From Spizellomyces punctatus DAOM BR117 (taxonomy: Eukaryota > Chytridiomycota > Chytridiomycetes > Spizellomycetales > Spizellomycetaceae), in contig NW_015971548.1 of assembly GCF_000182565.1 (NCBI RefSeq), positions 612,047-676,046 of the forward strand: a DNA stretch of 64,000 nt, in the 5' to 3' direction. Positions 12,001 through 23,694 of the stretch are shown here, piece by piece (within the stretch, counting starts at the first letter, position 1; every line of letters starts with the position of its first letter). Both the position numbers and the translations under genes were made by a program. Under the pieces are notes generated by a model, which saw only the letters and a program-made list of their open reading frames with translations, ran no database searches and was not told where the DNA came from.

Positions 12001-12506
12001 TTTGAAGTAAAGTAGTCTGATCGAAGGAGTGTATCGGGGGTTGGTTTGGGTGTGGGCGTTTGTGAAGGTGAATCTGCTGGTAAATCTATCAGTTTTCCAT
12101 CTTGTTCGTCCGGGTTCTTGGTCTCATACACACCGGGAGTGAGCACCGTTACAAGACCACCAACTGGTGTACCATTCCCATTCTGCTTTCCAGCAATCTC
12201 GGCTTCTGCCCTGTCCACCTCACTACGGGGTGACATTGGTGGTGGTAGCACTACATCCTCAGGTTGCGATTTCCAGTCAATCCCCGATAGGATCGAACGC
12301 GTACGCGAGGTGCTCGATGCGACTGAAAGACGAGCACGTTGACGTATATTGCGCTTAGCAAGACTAGGCGGCCTGGGGGGTACGGGTGGAGGGGGCCGCT
12401 TGGTTGACGTCGGAGGGGAGGATGGCATGTTCGTAGGCGGAAATGCAGGCGAGGTCGGAGGAGAAGTCGTTATAGATGTTGTCGAAGGCATCTCGGCGTC
12501 GCTCAT
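9023..12506 (-). CDS. SH3-PX-BAR sorting nexin (SNX9-like)
   Basis: Eleven exons (12506-11502, 11444-10947, 10877-10731, 10664-10257, 10178-10069, 9997-9894, 9823-9707, 9640-9564, 9503-9435, 9380-9150, 9079-9023) give 940 residues. Residues 1-250 are Pro/Ser-rich and disordered, with polyproline (RPPPPVPPRPPSL). An SH3 domain follows at about 255-333 (SAIALYDFEPDEGYTDMVPL). A PX domain lies at about 500-685 (FTVTMQAPQRRRKVS, DRRFTDFEWLHERLL, then a basic RKQLHLTKRF loop for phosphoinositide binding). A BAR domain fills the rest, ending in long helices (YQALSQLNDVAETRYEELL). Animal SNX9/18/33 have this order and couple membrane curvature to dynamin and actin in endocytosis. The first two introns of the list (57 and 69 nt) have no in-frame stop and could be retained. 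The exon 7-8 junction in the BAR domain is the least certain. Confidence 0.82.
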
Positions 12507-13043
12507 GTGTGAGAAAATAGCACTAGCCCGCGAAACCTGTTCACCTTAGTCACAGTACAGCAAGTTTCTTTGCCCAGACTCTGCCACGTACATGAAATGA
12601 GGTTCTGGGATACACGGTCTCACGCGATGATTATATGCAGATCCGCATCCAAAACACCCGTTCTTGTTCGGCCGCTGCAATAGGCAGCCGCTTCTCCTCC
12701 AACACTCACCCGCAAGTTAAAAAAACGAAAAGGTTAGAAAACCGTCCGAGCCTGAGTACCTGTCGAATTAAAGCTTGCAGGGGTGGGAAAGGACACCAAA
12801 GTGATCGCATTGTGCAAATGACGTGGTTTTCATGATTCCATACATGGTTAAATTGCCATGGGGCGCATGTGGCGAATTCGATCACCCTAACATGGGTCCT
12901 TGTTCACTCTCCTCCAAGTTGAGGCGAACTCAATCAGGGTCTGCAGACAAGAATCGCAGTATTTTAACATAATTATTGTGAATAACTGATTTCCTAAATA
13001 CGCTGCCGGTAGTCCTGACTACTTATTGTATTAGGTATTGAGA
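12507..13043. other. Intergenic, no gene seen
   Basis: This is 5' flank of the sorting nexin gene and 3' flank of the DNA ligase gene. No coding frame or structured element is supported. Confidence 0.5.
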
Positions 13044-14820
13044 TTATGGAACGTGGTCTTTTGGACAGTCCACATCGACTCTCACTCCAACATAACTGGG
13101 AAACCTTGGGACGCCGTCTGGCGTCAACTCTTGGAACCGATAAGTAACAATTGCACCGACAGGAGGTGGATTGCGTCGTTCCTGATCGGACAAACCTGTG
13201 CCGATCTTGAAGAGCTTGCCTGATTCCATGATGCACTGGATCATAAAATAGATTGTACGTGAGTACCTGGAAAAGGGGCTGACAAAACCACTTCCCTCTA
13301 CCTTCAAAGCCCCGGTACTCCCTTTGTGTTTTCCTTTCCCAGGTTCATAACCGAGGACTTTAGCCTCGGCATCAAAAAACGTCTTTACCTTCAACAATGT
13401 AGCCGACCGTTTTCCTTCATAGAGACTGCCTGCTTTCCTCATCATCAGTCCTTCTCCACCTTGTGCTTCCACCTTTTTGAGCATGTCCATCAAATGTGCT
13501 CGATTATCGCATTTCACTTGTTCTACAATGCGCACAATCTTCTCTAGGGCGTTATGTTTTGAATTAACGTACGTTTTGATGGCGTCTATTCGTTCTTCAA
13601 ACGGCTTTTGATGGAGGCTGGGAGTATCAAAGACGTGAAAGAGAACACGCGACCATTGTTTCGAATTTATAGTTTTCACTACTGAAATGGTTTGGGTAAA
13701 CTGACCGCGACCGCAAAAGAGCTCGCCGTCCAAAGACATATCGTTTGGCAGGTCTTTAGGCAAATGTCATTGAACATATCGGCATACGCCAAGGCTATAT
13801 CAATTACACACCTTTTGTGAACCAATCCGGCGCTGTAAACGGATTGCCTAATCGGGAGACAAACGTCTTCTGCTGAGGATCCCAGAGAGCTCGAACGCCA
13901 TCCAGTTTTTCCGACAACCACCATCCAGTTGGATCAGGCCCTGAATTAGAGATATTAGAGTGCTGAAGACAATAGATGCTTCCACAATTGTTGTATACCG
14001 GTAGCAATATTCCAAGGATTAGCGAGCAGTAATTTAGGCGGAACCGCCTTGGTCTTTTTTCCGGGTGGTCCCACTCCACCGTCACCAGCACGTTTACGCT
14101 TTCCGGCTGAGGTACCAGTACTTGGACCTCCATTTGCACTATATCTTGCCAATTCGTACTCCTCGCCCAAGAGTTCTTTCAAGTGTTTACATGTCCTGGC
14201 TGGAGTAGTTTTAGCTTACGATATCCCGATAAGTGCTGGTTTGATGGAGACATGTACCACCATACCGTTAAGAGGCACGGCCCCCTGATTTCTCCAAGCC
14301 GGACAAGTGCCTAGCATAGCAAGTCCAGTTACGTGAGAACCGCGGTCAGGGTGAAACTACAACTCTGAGACTTACAGTAATAATGGTCCGCAGTCCGTTT
14401 TATGGTATAAGTTGCCGAGCTCGTTTTGCTTGACACCTCCGTGGTTTCACCATCTTGAAGGATTTTCAATGGGCGAATGCCATCTATGCACGCCAGCCCG
14501 TCCTCTGCAGGCAATTCCTCGATAAGATCCTCAGGGGCAGTATCGCCATCAAGAACGACCAGAGGCGCGTCGTCTTTGGCAATAGAAAGCTCATCTTGGT
14601 CGCTTTCCTCTTCTGTTTCTGATTCGACCAAGAAGTTCGGGGTTTTGGTGCGTTCGGGAGAAATGGCTGTCGTGGTTGAGAGTACCGTTTGACCTACGGA
14701 GGGATCAGCGTTGGAGTGGCCGTGTGGGTCGTGATTTTGGGGGTGCCGAAATTTGGCCAAGTGCTGGGGATTCTTCTGGTAGCAATTGTCCCAGTACTTG
14801 CATTTTGGTGTGATGTCCAT
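13044..14820 (-). CDS. ATP-dependent DNA ligase with PBZ finger and SWIM-like motif
   Basis: Six exons (14820-14376, 14310-14266, 14199-13999, 13940-13812, 13753-13302, 13235-13044) give 487 residues. Residues 6-26 are a PBZ zinc finger (CKYWDNCYQKN, then H and FRHP), a poly(ADP-ribose)-binding motif. An acidic linker follows. Residues about 147-175 form a CxC...CxH SWIM-like motif (CTCPAWRNQ, RTCKHLKE). A basic NLS-like KRKR patch precedes the ligase core. Core motifs are I (SEKLDGVRA, adenylated Lys about 242), GELFCGRGQF, IV (GGEGLMMRK) and V (LLKVK). The C-terminal OB fold ends PPVGAIVTYRFQELT...VPRFPSYVGVR, as in small ATP-dependent ligases with the OB_2 domain. It probably seals nicks in PAR-marked DNA damage. 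The 66-nt last intron is frame-neutral; removing it restores the family sequence GALKCIMESGKLF. Confidence 0.88.
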
Positions 14821-16231
14821 CTAAAGTTGGCGAGTGGAGATGGTTGAGGAAAGGGCGTTGTGGCCGCGAAAGTCGTCTGCTTAGCTGCCCGTCCTCACGG
14901 ATCACGTGCGTCCTCCTGACACCAGCCCTTGGTCCTGTTCATCAGAAAGCGAAGAATACTTTCTTACCATGTGGACACATGTGAGGAGATACTTGATTGC
15001 AAGACGATCTTACGCCACCTGTCTACGAGGTTTGAAAGAACCCAATTACTTGAAATGCAGGAATAATCAATCATCAAAAGGTTTGATTCTTATGCAACAT
15101 TTTGCACACTGATCGTATTATAGATGGGTGAACTCCCGCGAATGCAACCTTTTCGTAGGATGCACATAGAGATAATAAGTGAGGCAGCAAAGGGGAATGA
15201 AATCCTTCCGGCTAAGATTTGAACGCCCACGGAGGAAGAAAACGCTGAATATCCGCTGATCACTTCCTTCGAGCCGCAGAAAGTGTCACATCATGGTGAC
15301 ATGCGGCAGTTAACCAAGCGCAATGCCAATGGAGCGTTCTCCCCTCATAGGAAGCTGGAAGGTCTAGCAGAGTTGCATCAGCGTGTCTCAGCTGATACAT
15401 GGTCCACTTGTACTCTGCACGCCATGAATAACTATCTGCTACCAAGGCCCAGGTTTCCAAGCATCCGTTTTCCACCTGTCAATTCACAACCATTCGGGGA
15501 CCCAATTCAGCACCATGAATGCCATTAACCTTTTGAGCGGATATCCATTTGTTGCAGATCTCGAAATTTCTGTATTCGAAAATGGGATGGATCCCAAGGG
15601 TAAACCCGCGAACGCGGGTCTGATTTCAATTTAAGGTTAACCTTTGATGATGTTTTTTAAAGCTCCGAATCCCCGAATCCCTAGTTCTCTTCGAACCGTC
15701 CAGTGTGGATAAAATGGGTAATTTCTGAACTGATGAAATAAACTCGTCCTTCAAAAGAGATCTAGAGACCCTTGAACATTTTCCTGATCGAATATTATTA
15801 CACTGGCAGCCCAACCAAAATGACACCGCATACCCGTGCATTGGGTGATAATCAAAAGTCTATCGAGTGACACGAGGCATCAATTGGCCGGCTGTGCCTG
15901 GGCTCGCTGCATCATTTTGAGAGTGCTTATTATCCAATGTCCTCCAACAAAACACCACGCAAAGAACACTTGATTGCCCTGTACTTGTTAAAAACATCGA
16001 TAACAAGAGCACAGCAACGTAAGCCTTTGCTAATATCTGCATAGCCACGCGTCATATTCCCTAATAAAGCAAAAATGACGAAGAAAGGCAATAGAAGGCA
16101 AAAGAACAAATTGGAACTTCTCCATCCATCTCGCACATTCCCCACCCATCGTTTTCCTATAGTAGTGGTAGTGGCACAGTCATACAAGCACCTATTTCAC
16201 ACGGTTTTTTCTTTTTCACACGCGTTGGGCA
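14821..16231. other. Upstream region of Hsp70, no supported gene
   Basis: About 1.5 kb separates the ligase start from Hsp70, a long spacer for this window and in keeping with a heavily regulated promoter. Short frames near 14900-15530 lack protein character. Confidence 0.5.
15563..15580 (+). promoter_or_regulatory. Possible heat-shock element
   Basis: GAAATTTC (an exact GAA-nn-TTC inverted pair) is followed four bases later by TTCGAA. This resembles the alternating GAA/TTC units bound by HSF. It lies about 770 bp upstream of the Hsp70 start codon, farther than usual, so the call is weak. Confidence 0.35.
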
Positions 16232-16238
16232 TATAAAG
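16232..16238 (+). promoter_or_regulatory. TATA box of the Hsp70 gene
   Basis: TATAAAG lies 97 bp upstream of the Hsp70 ATG and is followed by a pyrimidine-rich leader. The position and sequence fit a core promoter of a strongly inducible gene. Confidence 0.65.
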
Positions 16239-16334
16239 AGGGCGAGGGTTCGCTTTTCCCCCCTCCTTCCCCCCCGTCTGTCTTGGCCTTACTTGTTCCC
16301 CCCCATTTTTTATTATTGAAACAAGACAAGCATC

Positions 16335-16871
16335 ATGACTTCCAAGGCTGTTGGTATCGATTTGGGTACCACCTACTCGTAAGTAGTACTTGTTGTAGCG
16401 TGGGAGAGCGATGCGAGAGAGCTTGATTGCGCGGAAGGGAATTGCAGGGATTGTGTCTTGTGAACTTGTTTACTGATGTTCTTTTTTCATTCTAGTTGTG
16501 TCGGTGTATGGCAAAACGACCGTGTCGAAATCATTGCCAACGACCAGGGTAACCGTACCACTCCCTCTTACGTTGGTTTCACCGACAGCGAGCGTTTGAT
16601 CGGTGATGCCGCCAAGAACCAAGTCGCCATGAACCCCATCAACACCGTCTTCGACGCCAAGCGTTTGATTGGGCGACGATTTGCGGACGCCGAGGTGCAA
16701 TCTGACATGAAGCACTGGCCCTTCAAGGTTGTCGACAAGGGTGGAAAGCCCTTCATCCAGGTCGAGTTCAAGGGTGAGACCAAGACCTTCACCCCCGAAG
16801 AGATTTCTTCCATGGTCCTCCTTAAGATGAAGGAGACCGCCGAGGCCTACCTCGGTGCTACCGTCAAGGAT

Positions 16872-16906
<35 letters not shown>

Positions 16907-17315
16907 ACAACGTCAGGCCACCAAGGACGCTGGTACCATTTCTGGTTTGAACGTCCTCCGAATCATCAACGAACCTACTGCTGCCGCCATTGCCTACGGT
17001 TTGGACAAGAAGACTTCGGGCGAGAAGAACGTCCTCATCTTTGATTTGGGTGGTGGTACATTCGATGTCTCTCTCCTTACCATTGAGGATGGTATCTTTG
17101 AGGTTAAGGCTACCGCTGGTGACACACACTTGGGTGGTGAGGATTTCGACAACCGTCTCGTGTCCCACTTCAGCGAGGAGTTCAAGCGCAAGTTCAAGAA
17201 GGATCTGACATCCAACCCCCGTGCCCTTCGTCGTCTCAGGACCGCTTGTGAGCGTGCCAAGCGTACCCTCTCCTCTGCCGCCCAGACCTCCATCGAAATC
17301 GACTCTCTCTTCGAG

Positions 17316-17347
<32 letters not shown>

Positions 17348-18392
17348 CCGTTTCGAGGAGCTCTGCCAAGACCTCTTCCGTTCCACCATCGAGCCTGTCG
17401 AGAAGGTCCTCCGTGACTCCAAGATTGACAAATCTTCAGTCGATGAGGTCGTCCTTGTCGGAGGTTCTACTCGTATTCCCAAGGTGCAGAAGCTCATTAC
17501 AGACTTCTTCAACGGCAAGGAGCCCAACAAGTCTATCAACCCCGATGAGGCCGTTGCGTACGGTGCCGCTGTCCAAGCCGCCATTCTCACTGGTGACACG
17601 TCCGAGAAGACCCAAGACCTTCTCTTGCTCGATGTTGCTCCCCTCTCCCTCGGTATCGAGACCGCTGGTGGTGTCATGACTGCTCTCATCAAGCGTAACA
17701 CCACTGTTCCCACCAAAAAGTCCGAGACCTTCTCCACCTACGCGGACAACCAGCCCGGTGTGTTGATTCAGGTGTACGAGGGTGAACGTGCTCGCACCAA
17801 GGACAACAACTTGCTCGGCAAGTTCGAGCTTACCGGTATTCCCCCCGCTCCCCGTGGTGTCCCTCAAATTGAGGTCACCTTTGACGTTGACGCCAACGGT
17901 ATCTTGAACGTCACCGCTGTCGACAAGACCACTGGTCGTTCCAACAAGATCACCATTACCAACGACAAGGGTCGTCTTTCCAAGGAGGAGATTGAGCGCA
18001 TGGTTTCCGAGGCTGAGAAGTACAAGGCTGAGGATGAGGCTGCCGCTGAGCGTATCCAAGCAAAGAACGGACTCGAGTCATACGCCTACAACCTCCGCAA
18101 CACTCTTCAGGATGAGAAGATTGCCGGCAAGCTCGAGGCTGCTGACAAGACCAAGCTCGAGGCTGCCATCGATGAGGCCATCAAGTGGTTGGACAGCAAC
18201 CTTGAGGCTTCCAAGGAGGAGTACGAGCACAAGCAAAAAGACCTTGAGGGAGTTGCTAACCCCATCATGATGAAGATGTACGGTGCTGCGGGTGCACCAG
18301 GTGGTGCTGGTGGCTTCCCTGGCGGTGCTGCTCCAGGTGGATTCCCAGGTGCCGGTGGTGATGCTGGCCCCACAGTCGAGGAGGTCGACTAA
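16335..18392 (+). CDS. HSP70: Cytosolic Hsp70 chaperone (Ssa type)
   Basis: Two exons (16335-16378, 16496-18392) give 646 residues, the normal length. The intron falls after the 14th codon, inside [12 protein letters not shown]. Hsp70 signatures are all present: [22 protein letters not shown] and [15 protein letters not shown] in the ATPase domain, then the substrate-binding domain and a Gly/Pro/Ala-rich lid tail. The C-terminus is [12 protein letters not shown] is the tag for TPR co-chaperones and marks the cytosolic/nuclear class. The protein folds and disaggregates clients using ATP with J-proteins and nucleotide exchange factors. Codon use is strongly biased to C-ending codons, as expected for a highly expressed gene. 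This also leaves long open frames on the opposite strand. Confidence 0.98.
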
Positions 18393-18876
18393 ACACATAT
18401 ATGCCAACATAGTCTATAAGGGGTTGGGTTACGGTGTTATTTGTGCGAAGAGCTAATTTAGACGTTGTATGGGCGAGAACGCATTTGTTAATGCTGGTGC
18501 TTTTATGGCCCAGACTCGTCCAAACTGCGGGCTTTGATGATGCCCTTCGGATAGTTTGCTTTATTCATTTTGCTTTTAGATGGGGTGTTTGTGAAGGGGT
18601 TGGGTGGGGATGCTTTTTGCATTGGCACTCTTCGTGTACTTTACAGTTGGACAAACAGAAAGGAATATGTATATATAACCCTCAACGAATTGGATTTGGT
18701 TTAAGGCACTTTTTATTTACATTGGAAATGGGATGTGGCATTTGATGACTGCTCTCCCCATACATACCATCAAGATATTTTATGTGCAAGAAAGAGAAAC
18801 ACTGGTCACTACTTATTGTCCTCCTTCACTGCCAACCTAACTATACAGTTCTTTGAACAACGAGATGACAACTTTT
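18393..18876. other. Hsp70 3' flank
   Basis: T-rich 3' flank of Hsp70 meeting the 3' end of the minus-strand gene at 18877. No coding frame supported. Confidence 0.5.
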
Positions 18877-19297
18877 TTACAACACCCTACACGACTGCAC
18901 ACACATTCGCTTCAAATTGGCAGACCGGTCCTTGTAAATGTTGGGGGGACGTTCCTCGTCTGGGTAAATCTTTTCTACATATGACGACGGGATGAGCGGA
19001 TCATGCAGTAGCATCGACTGTGAGCACTTGACAAGACTATATAGTATCCAAGCAAAACAAAAAATGAGAGTTTATACTTTTGACATGTGTGTGTTCTGGT
19101 TACATTTACAAAAGGTGCGTCCGTTGTGCGTACCTTGAACTTGCTTCCGACACAGGGACACTCTCCAAAGCAAGTTGCTCTTGCAATTTCTCCAAATACT
19201 TTTCCAACCGCACCAGACGTGATTCCTGTTCTACTGGTGTAGGAGTCTTTGGGGGTGGAGTTTTGGGCGGTGGTAGCATATGTGGAAGGGTAAACAT
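18877..19297 (-). CDS. Small protein of unknown function, possibly mitochondrial
   Basis: I do not recognise this protein. Two exons (19297-19134 and 19036-18877) joined by a normal intron stay in phase and give 107 residues. The N-terminus is Pro-rich (MLPPPKTPPPKTPTP), a charged amphipathic segment follows (EQESRLVRLEKYLEKLQEQL, probably coiled coil), and the second exon is polar (IPSSYVEKIYPDEERPPN). The frame stays open upstream to about 19429 with a basic, acid-free sequence (QKRLGIQFCLRPALLQPAKL) like a mitochondrial presequence. The true start is therefore probably in an unseen upstream exon. No catalytic motif is visible. Confidence 0.42.
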
Positions 19298-19429
19298 TCT
19301 CCCTAAAATGTGTTTCTTGATGGGGGTAATTAATGGGGATGGGGGGGAAGATGAGAGTTTTGCAGGTTGGAGAAGGGCGGGACGTAAACAAAATTGGATG
19401 CCGAGTCGCTTCTGCAAGCCCCGTTCAGA

Positions 19430-20732
19430 CCAGAGGACGTAATGCTGTTATGTAGAGTTTTGTCACAGTCTGTAAAAACCTTCCGATTCCCAAGACTGGC
19501 TATGGCACAGAAAAACATACAATAAAGAAAAAACGAGAGCCATTTGTTCTACTTGAGTCCCCATGAAGTCACTTTCAAGAAGGAGGATTAGCTCACAAAA
19601 AACTGCCAACTTGCGCCATATTCCTTTTTGTTTTTCCTATCTTTTTTAGAACTGCTCCAGAACGTGAGTGGTTTTGGGATGAGCTCTTGTGCCCCTTCCA
19701 CGTCACGACAGGGGATAAAGTGTGCGTAGCGCTCTTGTTGAGTTAGCGCGTGTTGAGGGCCTGCTGGGGAGGGGGTTCCGATATTTGGGATTTTCGGGTT
19801 TTCGGCTGTTGGATTTAGTTTTAGTTTATGGGGCTTTTTTTTTTTTTAAAAAATGCCCTTGAAAGTTGTCGGAAGAATGTGGTCATTCAACACGAACGGG
19901 TATGCTGCAAAAGTTCTTTTAGCAAACAGGTTCAAGCCTTTGACGTTTAACGGTTATGGAACGGTGACGAACTTTTCGAATTTTTTTTTTATTATTTTAG
20001 AGAGAGGACAGGACGACCAAGGCCATAAAAAGTTGGGTTTGATTCTTGCTTCCATTTGAAGAGAGTTTCCATGGACCTGTCGCAGATAAAAAAAAACAGG
20101 CTGTTGATCTTTTGAGATAACGCAGTGGACTGTTCAGCTGTTGGTCCTATTTTCACGCTGTGCCCCATGACGTCCAGTTGACCTGGTCAGCTACGTGATG
20201 GATAGGATATGGCCTTTTTGCACAGCATATACACACACATGATACTAGTATAGATTTAGAGAGATACCCATGTAATAAGCTCTTCACAGCCCATTGAGTC
20301 TGCTTGCTATTGAGCGAGAAAAGTTGCTGGCTGAGACGCTGACAATGTGGAATTCGCACGGGATGCACGCCATCAGTAGGCAACGTACGGCGGAGAATGA
20401 GTATCAGCATCCTCTAACAAAAGGAACAAGTCAAGGTCCATCAACCACAATTGCCGGAGAAGGTACAATGCAATGAAAGGACAGCTCCAACCCGCGGTGT
20501 AGCCACCTGCTGCACATGCTTTTCGGGAGTACTGTAAAGCAGTTCATCTGATCTCTGCATTGTATATTCTTTATGCGGAAAAATAACACGACTGAACAAA
20601 ATGGGAGGTGAAAGCGGCCACGGGCGGATGCCACGGCGGTCAATAAATTATAATCCACAGCTTGTACTGGACAACACCGTAGGTATAGACGAATACAAAA
20701 GAATATCACAAGACTGCATAGCTGCAGCATCA
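19430..20732. other. 1.3-kb gap, no supported gene
   Basis: Contains A/T homopolymer runs near 19837-19850 and 19979-19989. No reading frame here has convincing protein character. Confidence 0.45.
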
Positions 20733-21428
20733 TTAAGAAACCACTTTTCTAAATGTCAAATTAATTCTTTCCCCAACTTTCCGACTTGTTTTTGGAACGG
20801 CATGTTTCCAGTACTTTTGCATCATTCCTTTCATAATCACTAACGATCCATCAGCTAATACGAGTTCCAATTTGCCCGCCTCACGAGCTGGACCCCCCGG
20901 ATTGGGCTTTACAACAAACTTTCTCGAAGCGCCAAACGATACACTCGCAATAGTAGGTGCCGGTCCAAGCGATTTTTCATTATCGCTATGGAACCCAATG
21001 TAATCGCTCCCATTCCGATATAGATTGCACAATACGCTGTTAAATTTCTCTCCTACTACCTCCTCTACCTTCTCTTTAATCTCTTTGAGAGCATCGGGCC
21101 AGTCCGGGAGCATCGTACCCATTTTACCACTGCCGGAATATGCGTAATAGGTATTATTGTCGGCTATGAAACAGACTTGACGTGGTTGGTCAATCTGCCG
21201 ACCGAAAATAGTTATGGGTATCGTTTTCCAGGGGAGTACTGTGCGGAGAGACGTGAAAAGCGTGGGAGAGGCGGTGGGGGAAAAGAACGATGGGTAGTGA
21301 ATCAGGTGGCCAGTGGCATGTGACAGAGTGTATTGCATGGAAGCGGGTGTTATAGAGGGTGGAATGGTTCGAGGCCGCTTTGTGGTCGCATTGGTGTCAT
21401 TCGTCGTCGCTGACAATCGTTTCGGCAT
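20733..21428 (-). CDS. AlkB-like 2-oxoglutarate/Fe(II) dioxygenase (ALKBH2/3 type)
   Basis: A single exon of 231 residues. AlkB enzymes remove methyl groups from N1-methyladenine and N3-methylcytosine by oxidative demethylation, using 2-oxoglutarate and iron. The iron triad is visible: His147 and Asp149 in GFHSDNE and His209 in YWKHAVPKT. The 2-oxoglutarate arginines are in the RINLTFR motif (about 221-227). The substrate-side motifs PRQVCFIADN (with the YAYSG turn) and the core LCNLYRNGSDYIGFHSD match ALKBH2/3 rather than the RNA-wobble or lysine branches. The Lys/Arg-rich N-terminus (KRPR) suggests a nuclear protein. It begins at the first ATG. With the PBZ ligase at 13-14.8 kb it is one of two DNA-repair genes in the window; they are not adjacent. 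Confidence 0.93.
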   Translation of the reverse strand: MPKRLSATTNDTNATTKRPRTIPPSITPASMQYTLSHATGHLIHYPSFFSPTASPTLFTSLRTVLPWKTIPITIFGRQIDQPRQVCFIADNNTYYAYSGSGKMGTMLPDWPDALKEIKEKVEEVVGEKFNSVLCNLYRNGSDYIGFHSDNEKSLGPAPTIASVSFGASRKFVVKPNPGGPAREAGKLELVLADGSLVIMKGMMQKYWKHAVPKTSRKVGERINLTFRKVVS

Positions 21429-21708
21429 TCGTTATCAAATCTGTGATCTCGAAAGCAGGTGAAATGCAAGTCCCATTCCTTGACTGCAACACGTGCTTTG
21501 CAATCGCTTACGACATCCAGTGAGGTTATTCTCCGATCGTGACCCAAAACCTTATTTTTGGCCGATATAATTCTACGGATTCTTCGAATCACGTTAACAA
21601 GTTATAGGGATACCGCGGTTTAATAGACAATCACTGCATGGCGTACGTTTGACATCGTCGCCAACATTTTATATCATCGTTTTACGTTGTGGGCACTCCA
21701 AGAATACA

Positions 21709-23430
21709 ATGAGCCATCATTCTCTCCTGTCCAATGCGGCCGAGGTTCCAACCACCGAAGACGTTGACACAGGCCTAACATCCTCAATTGGCCGCCGAGC
21801 CTCATCCCATCTTATCCAACGTAACAAATCCAAAACTGAGGTCGAGGTCGGTGAAGATGATTCCATTCTCAAAACGGCCCCATTGCTCCAACAGGATACG
21901 ACTAGTGTGAGAGGCTACACTTTGAAAACAGTGCACCTCGGCGCTGCATTCTGCTTGTTGTTTACAGCTTTGTAGGTGTTTTTTGAAATCGATCCTGCTT
22001 GCATTCTTTGGCTAATGGCTTTTGTTTTAGTAATGTAGCTCAGGCATACATCACCCTTCTCTTCCCGTCTATTGGTACATTGGTACTCGGCGTCATCTAC
22101 GGGTTCTTTGCAATAGGGTCCCTGGGGGCTCCTCGAGTAGGGGAGCTATTGGGAGCGAAATGGGCAATGTGTGCGGCGTCCTTGCTGTTTGTGGCATTCA
22201 TTGGAAGTCTGAATAGTGGAATGGTATGTCTTCACCTCCGATGCTACATGATTCCTGTGATAACAATATCTGCTCGATTTCGGGTAGAGCCGACTGGTAC
22301 TTTTCTGTTCTCTGCTAGTTGGGCTGGGATCCGGGGTTTTGTGGATAAACCAGGGAATATGGGTAAGTCGTTTGAGCGATCGAACGGGGGGAACGTTGGC
22401 AGGTGAGCTGTCGCTTGACTTTATCAGACACTAGATCATTACTGATGAGTCTACCCCTTTGCCACATAGGATACTTTACCGGGCTCTTTTTCACTATTTG
22501 CAATCTAAACGGCGTCTTTGGCAACCTCCTCGCTATCGCGCTACTCCAAGCCGGCCTCGGAATCAACATTATGATCTGGGGAATGTTCGTGGCAGGCGCT
22601 CTAGGATCAGTTTTGCTCATCTTTGCGGACCCCATGAAGCCGACCACCAAACCAGAACCAGTACCGATTTCAGAGCAGGTCACTGCGGTATGGAACGTGG
22701 CCAAAATGAAGAAAAGTGCGGTTCTTGTGCCGTGTATTTGGTTGCAGGGATGTAATTTGGCGTTTGTGTTTGGGAGGTTGCCAGAGTTGCTTCCTACTGG
22801 GTCGAGTGGGATTGCAGTAGCTGAGGTGTTCTTATGTTATGGCAAGTGAAAGCCCGTTATTGTTGCCTATGCATCCTTCAGGTAGTTTACATTTCTTTTT
22901 CAAATGTAGGGCTCATCCAATGCATTTTCTCATATGTGAACGGCATTATCTACGACAAGTTCGGCTATAAGCCGCTTCTCCGCTCCTTCCTAGGCACTGG
23001 TCTTAGCGCTTACCTTATCCTCCTCTCCCTTCTCCCCACTCTCGAAAACAGTCTACACCAAAAGATCACATCACTATTAGAGCCCTACCTTCTAGTCGGT
23101 GGTATGCTTGGCCACCTGGACACCACCCTAAATACAACCATCAACTTGGCACTTTCACGATCTTACAAACCAGGATCCGAAACCGCTGCCGCATTCGGAT
23201 TCTACAGAGTGGGCTTTTGCGCGGCCATGAGTGCTGTTAGCCTTTGTTCGGGCGGCTTCAGCGTTGGATGGGTCATTGTGTGGAATTTGACATGGACTCT
23301 CATTGCTGGAGTCGTTTATTTTAGATTTGCGGGTGAAGTACAAGGGGGTAGTGCAACTGTTGAGCAAGTGTTACCGACGATGCAAGAACCGTTGGCATCT
23401 GAGAAGGAGACTGTATGGAACAATGAGTGA
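21709..23430 (+). CDS. UNC93-like major facilitator transporter
   Basis: Five exons (21709-21971, 22031-22223, 22288-22402, 22470-22841, 22910-23430) give 487 residues. About 80 polar N-terminal residues precede a multi-pass membrane protein of about 11-12 helices. UNC93 family marks are FNVAQAYITLLFPSIG, the loop GVLWINQGIWVSRLSD and GLFFTICNLNGVFGNLL. UNC93/MFSD11 proteins are MFS members of uncertain substrate, some linked to K+ channels or to trafficking. The third junction was chosen because it restores GIW-VSRLSD-GGTLAGYF. The last intron starts with GCAAGT and ends with TAG (GC-AG type); no GT donor there keeps the frame. The gene is convergent with the Dal5-like gene, with 264 bp between stops. 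Confidence 0.85.
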
Positions 23431-23694
23431 TTGAGAATGTTATGGTTTAAAGGAGAAAAGTTTGGAAGTGTTTGTTATACTACTTGAATAGTAAGAGAAT
23501 GGTTAGAAAGATTTCATCATGATTGACTGGGGGAACAGGATCATCGATGAGCAGTGAGCGGTACCGGTCCAACATTCATGCTTTTATTTTTTATTGAGTC
23601 CAACCAGGCACATTTTGGACTCAATTTGGACATTGAACGACATATTCGTGCCTAACATCATCATCCGGGATCATCATCGCGACTTCCAACCATA

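Noticed and set aside
17436..18059. Open frame of 207 codons antisense to Hsp70
   Set aside because: Product of the strong C/G third-position bias of Hsp70; Val/Leu/Gly-rich, no family, no splice or promoter support.
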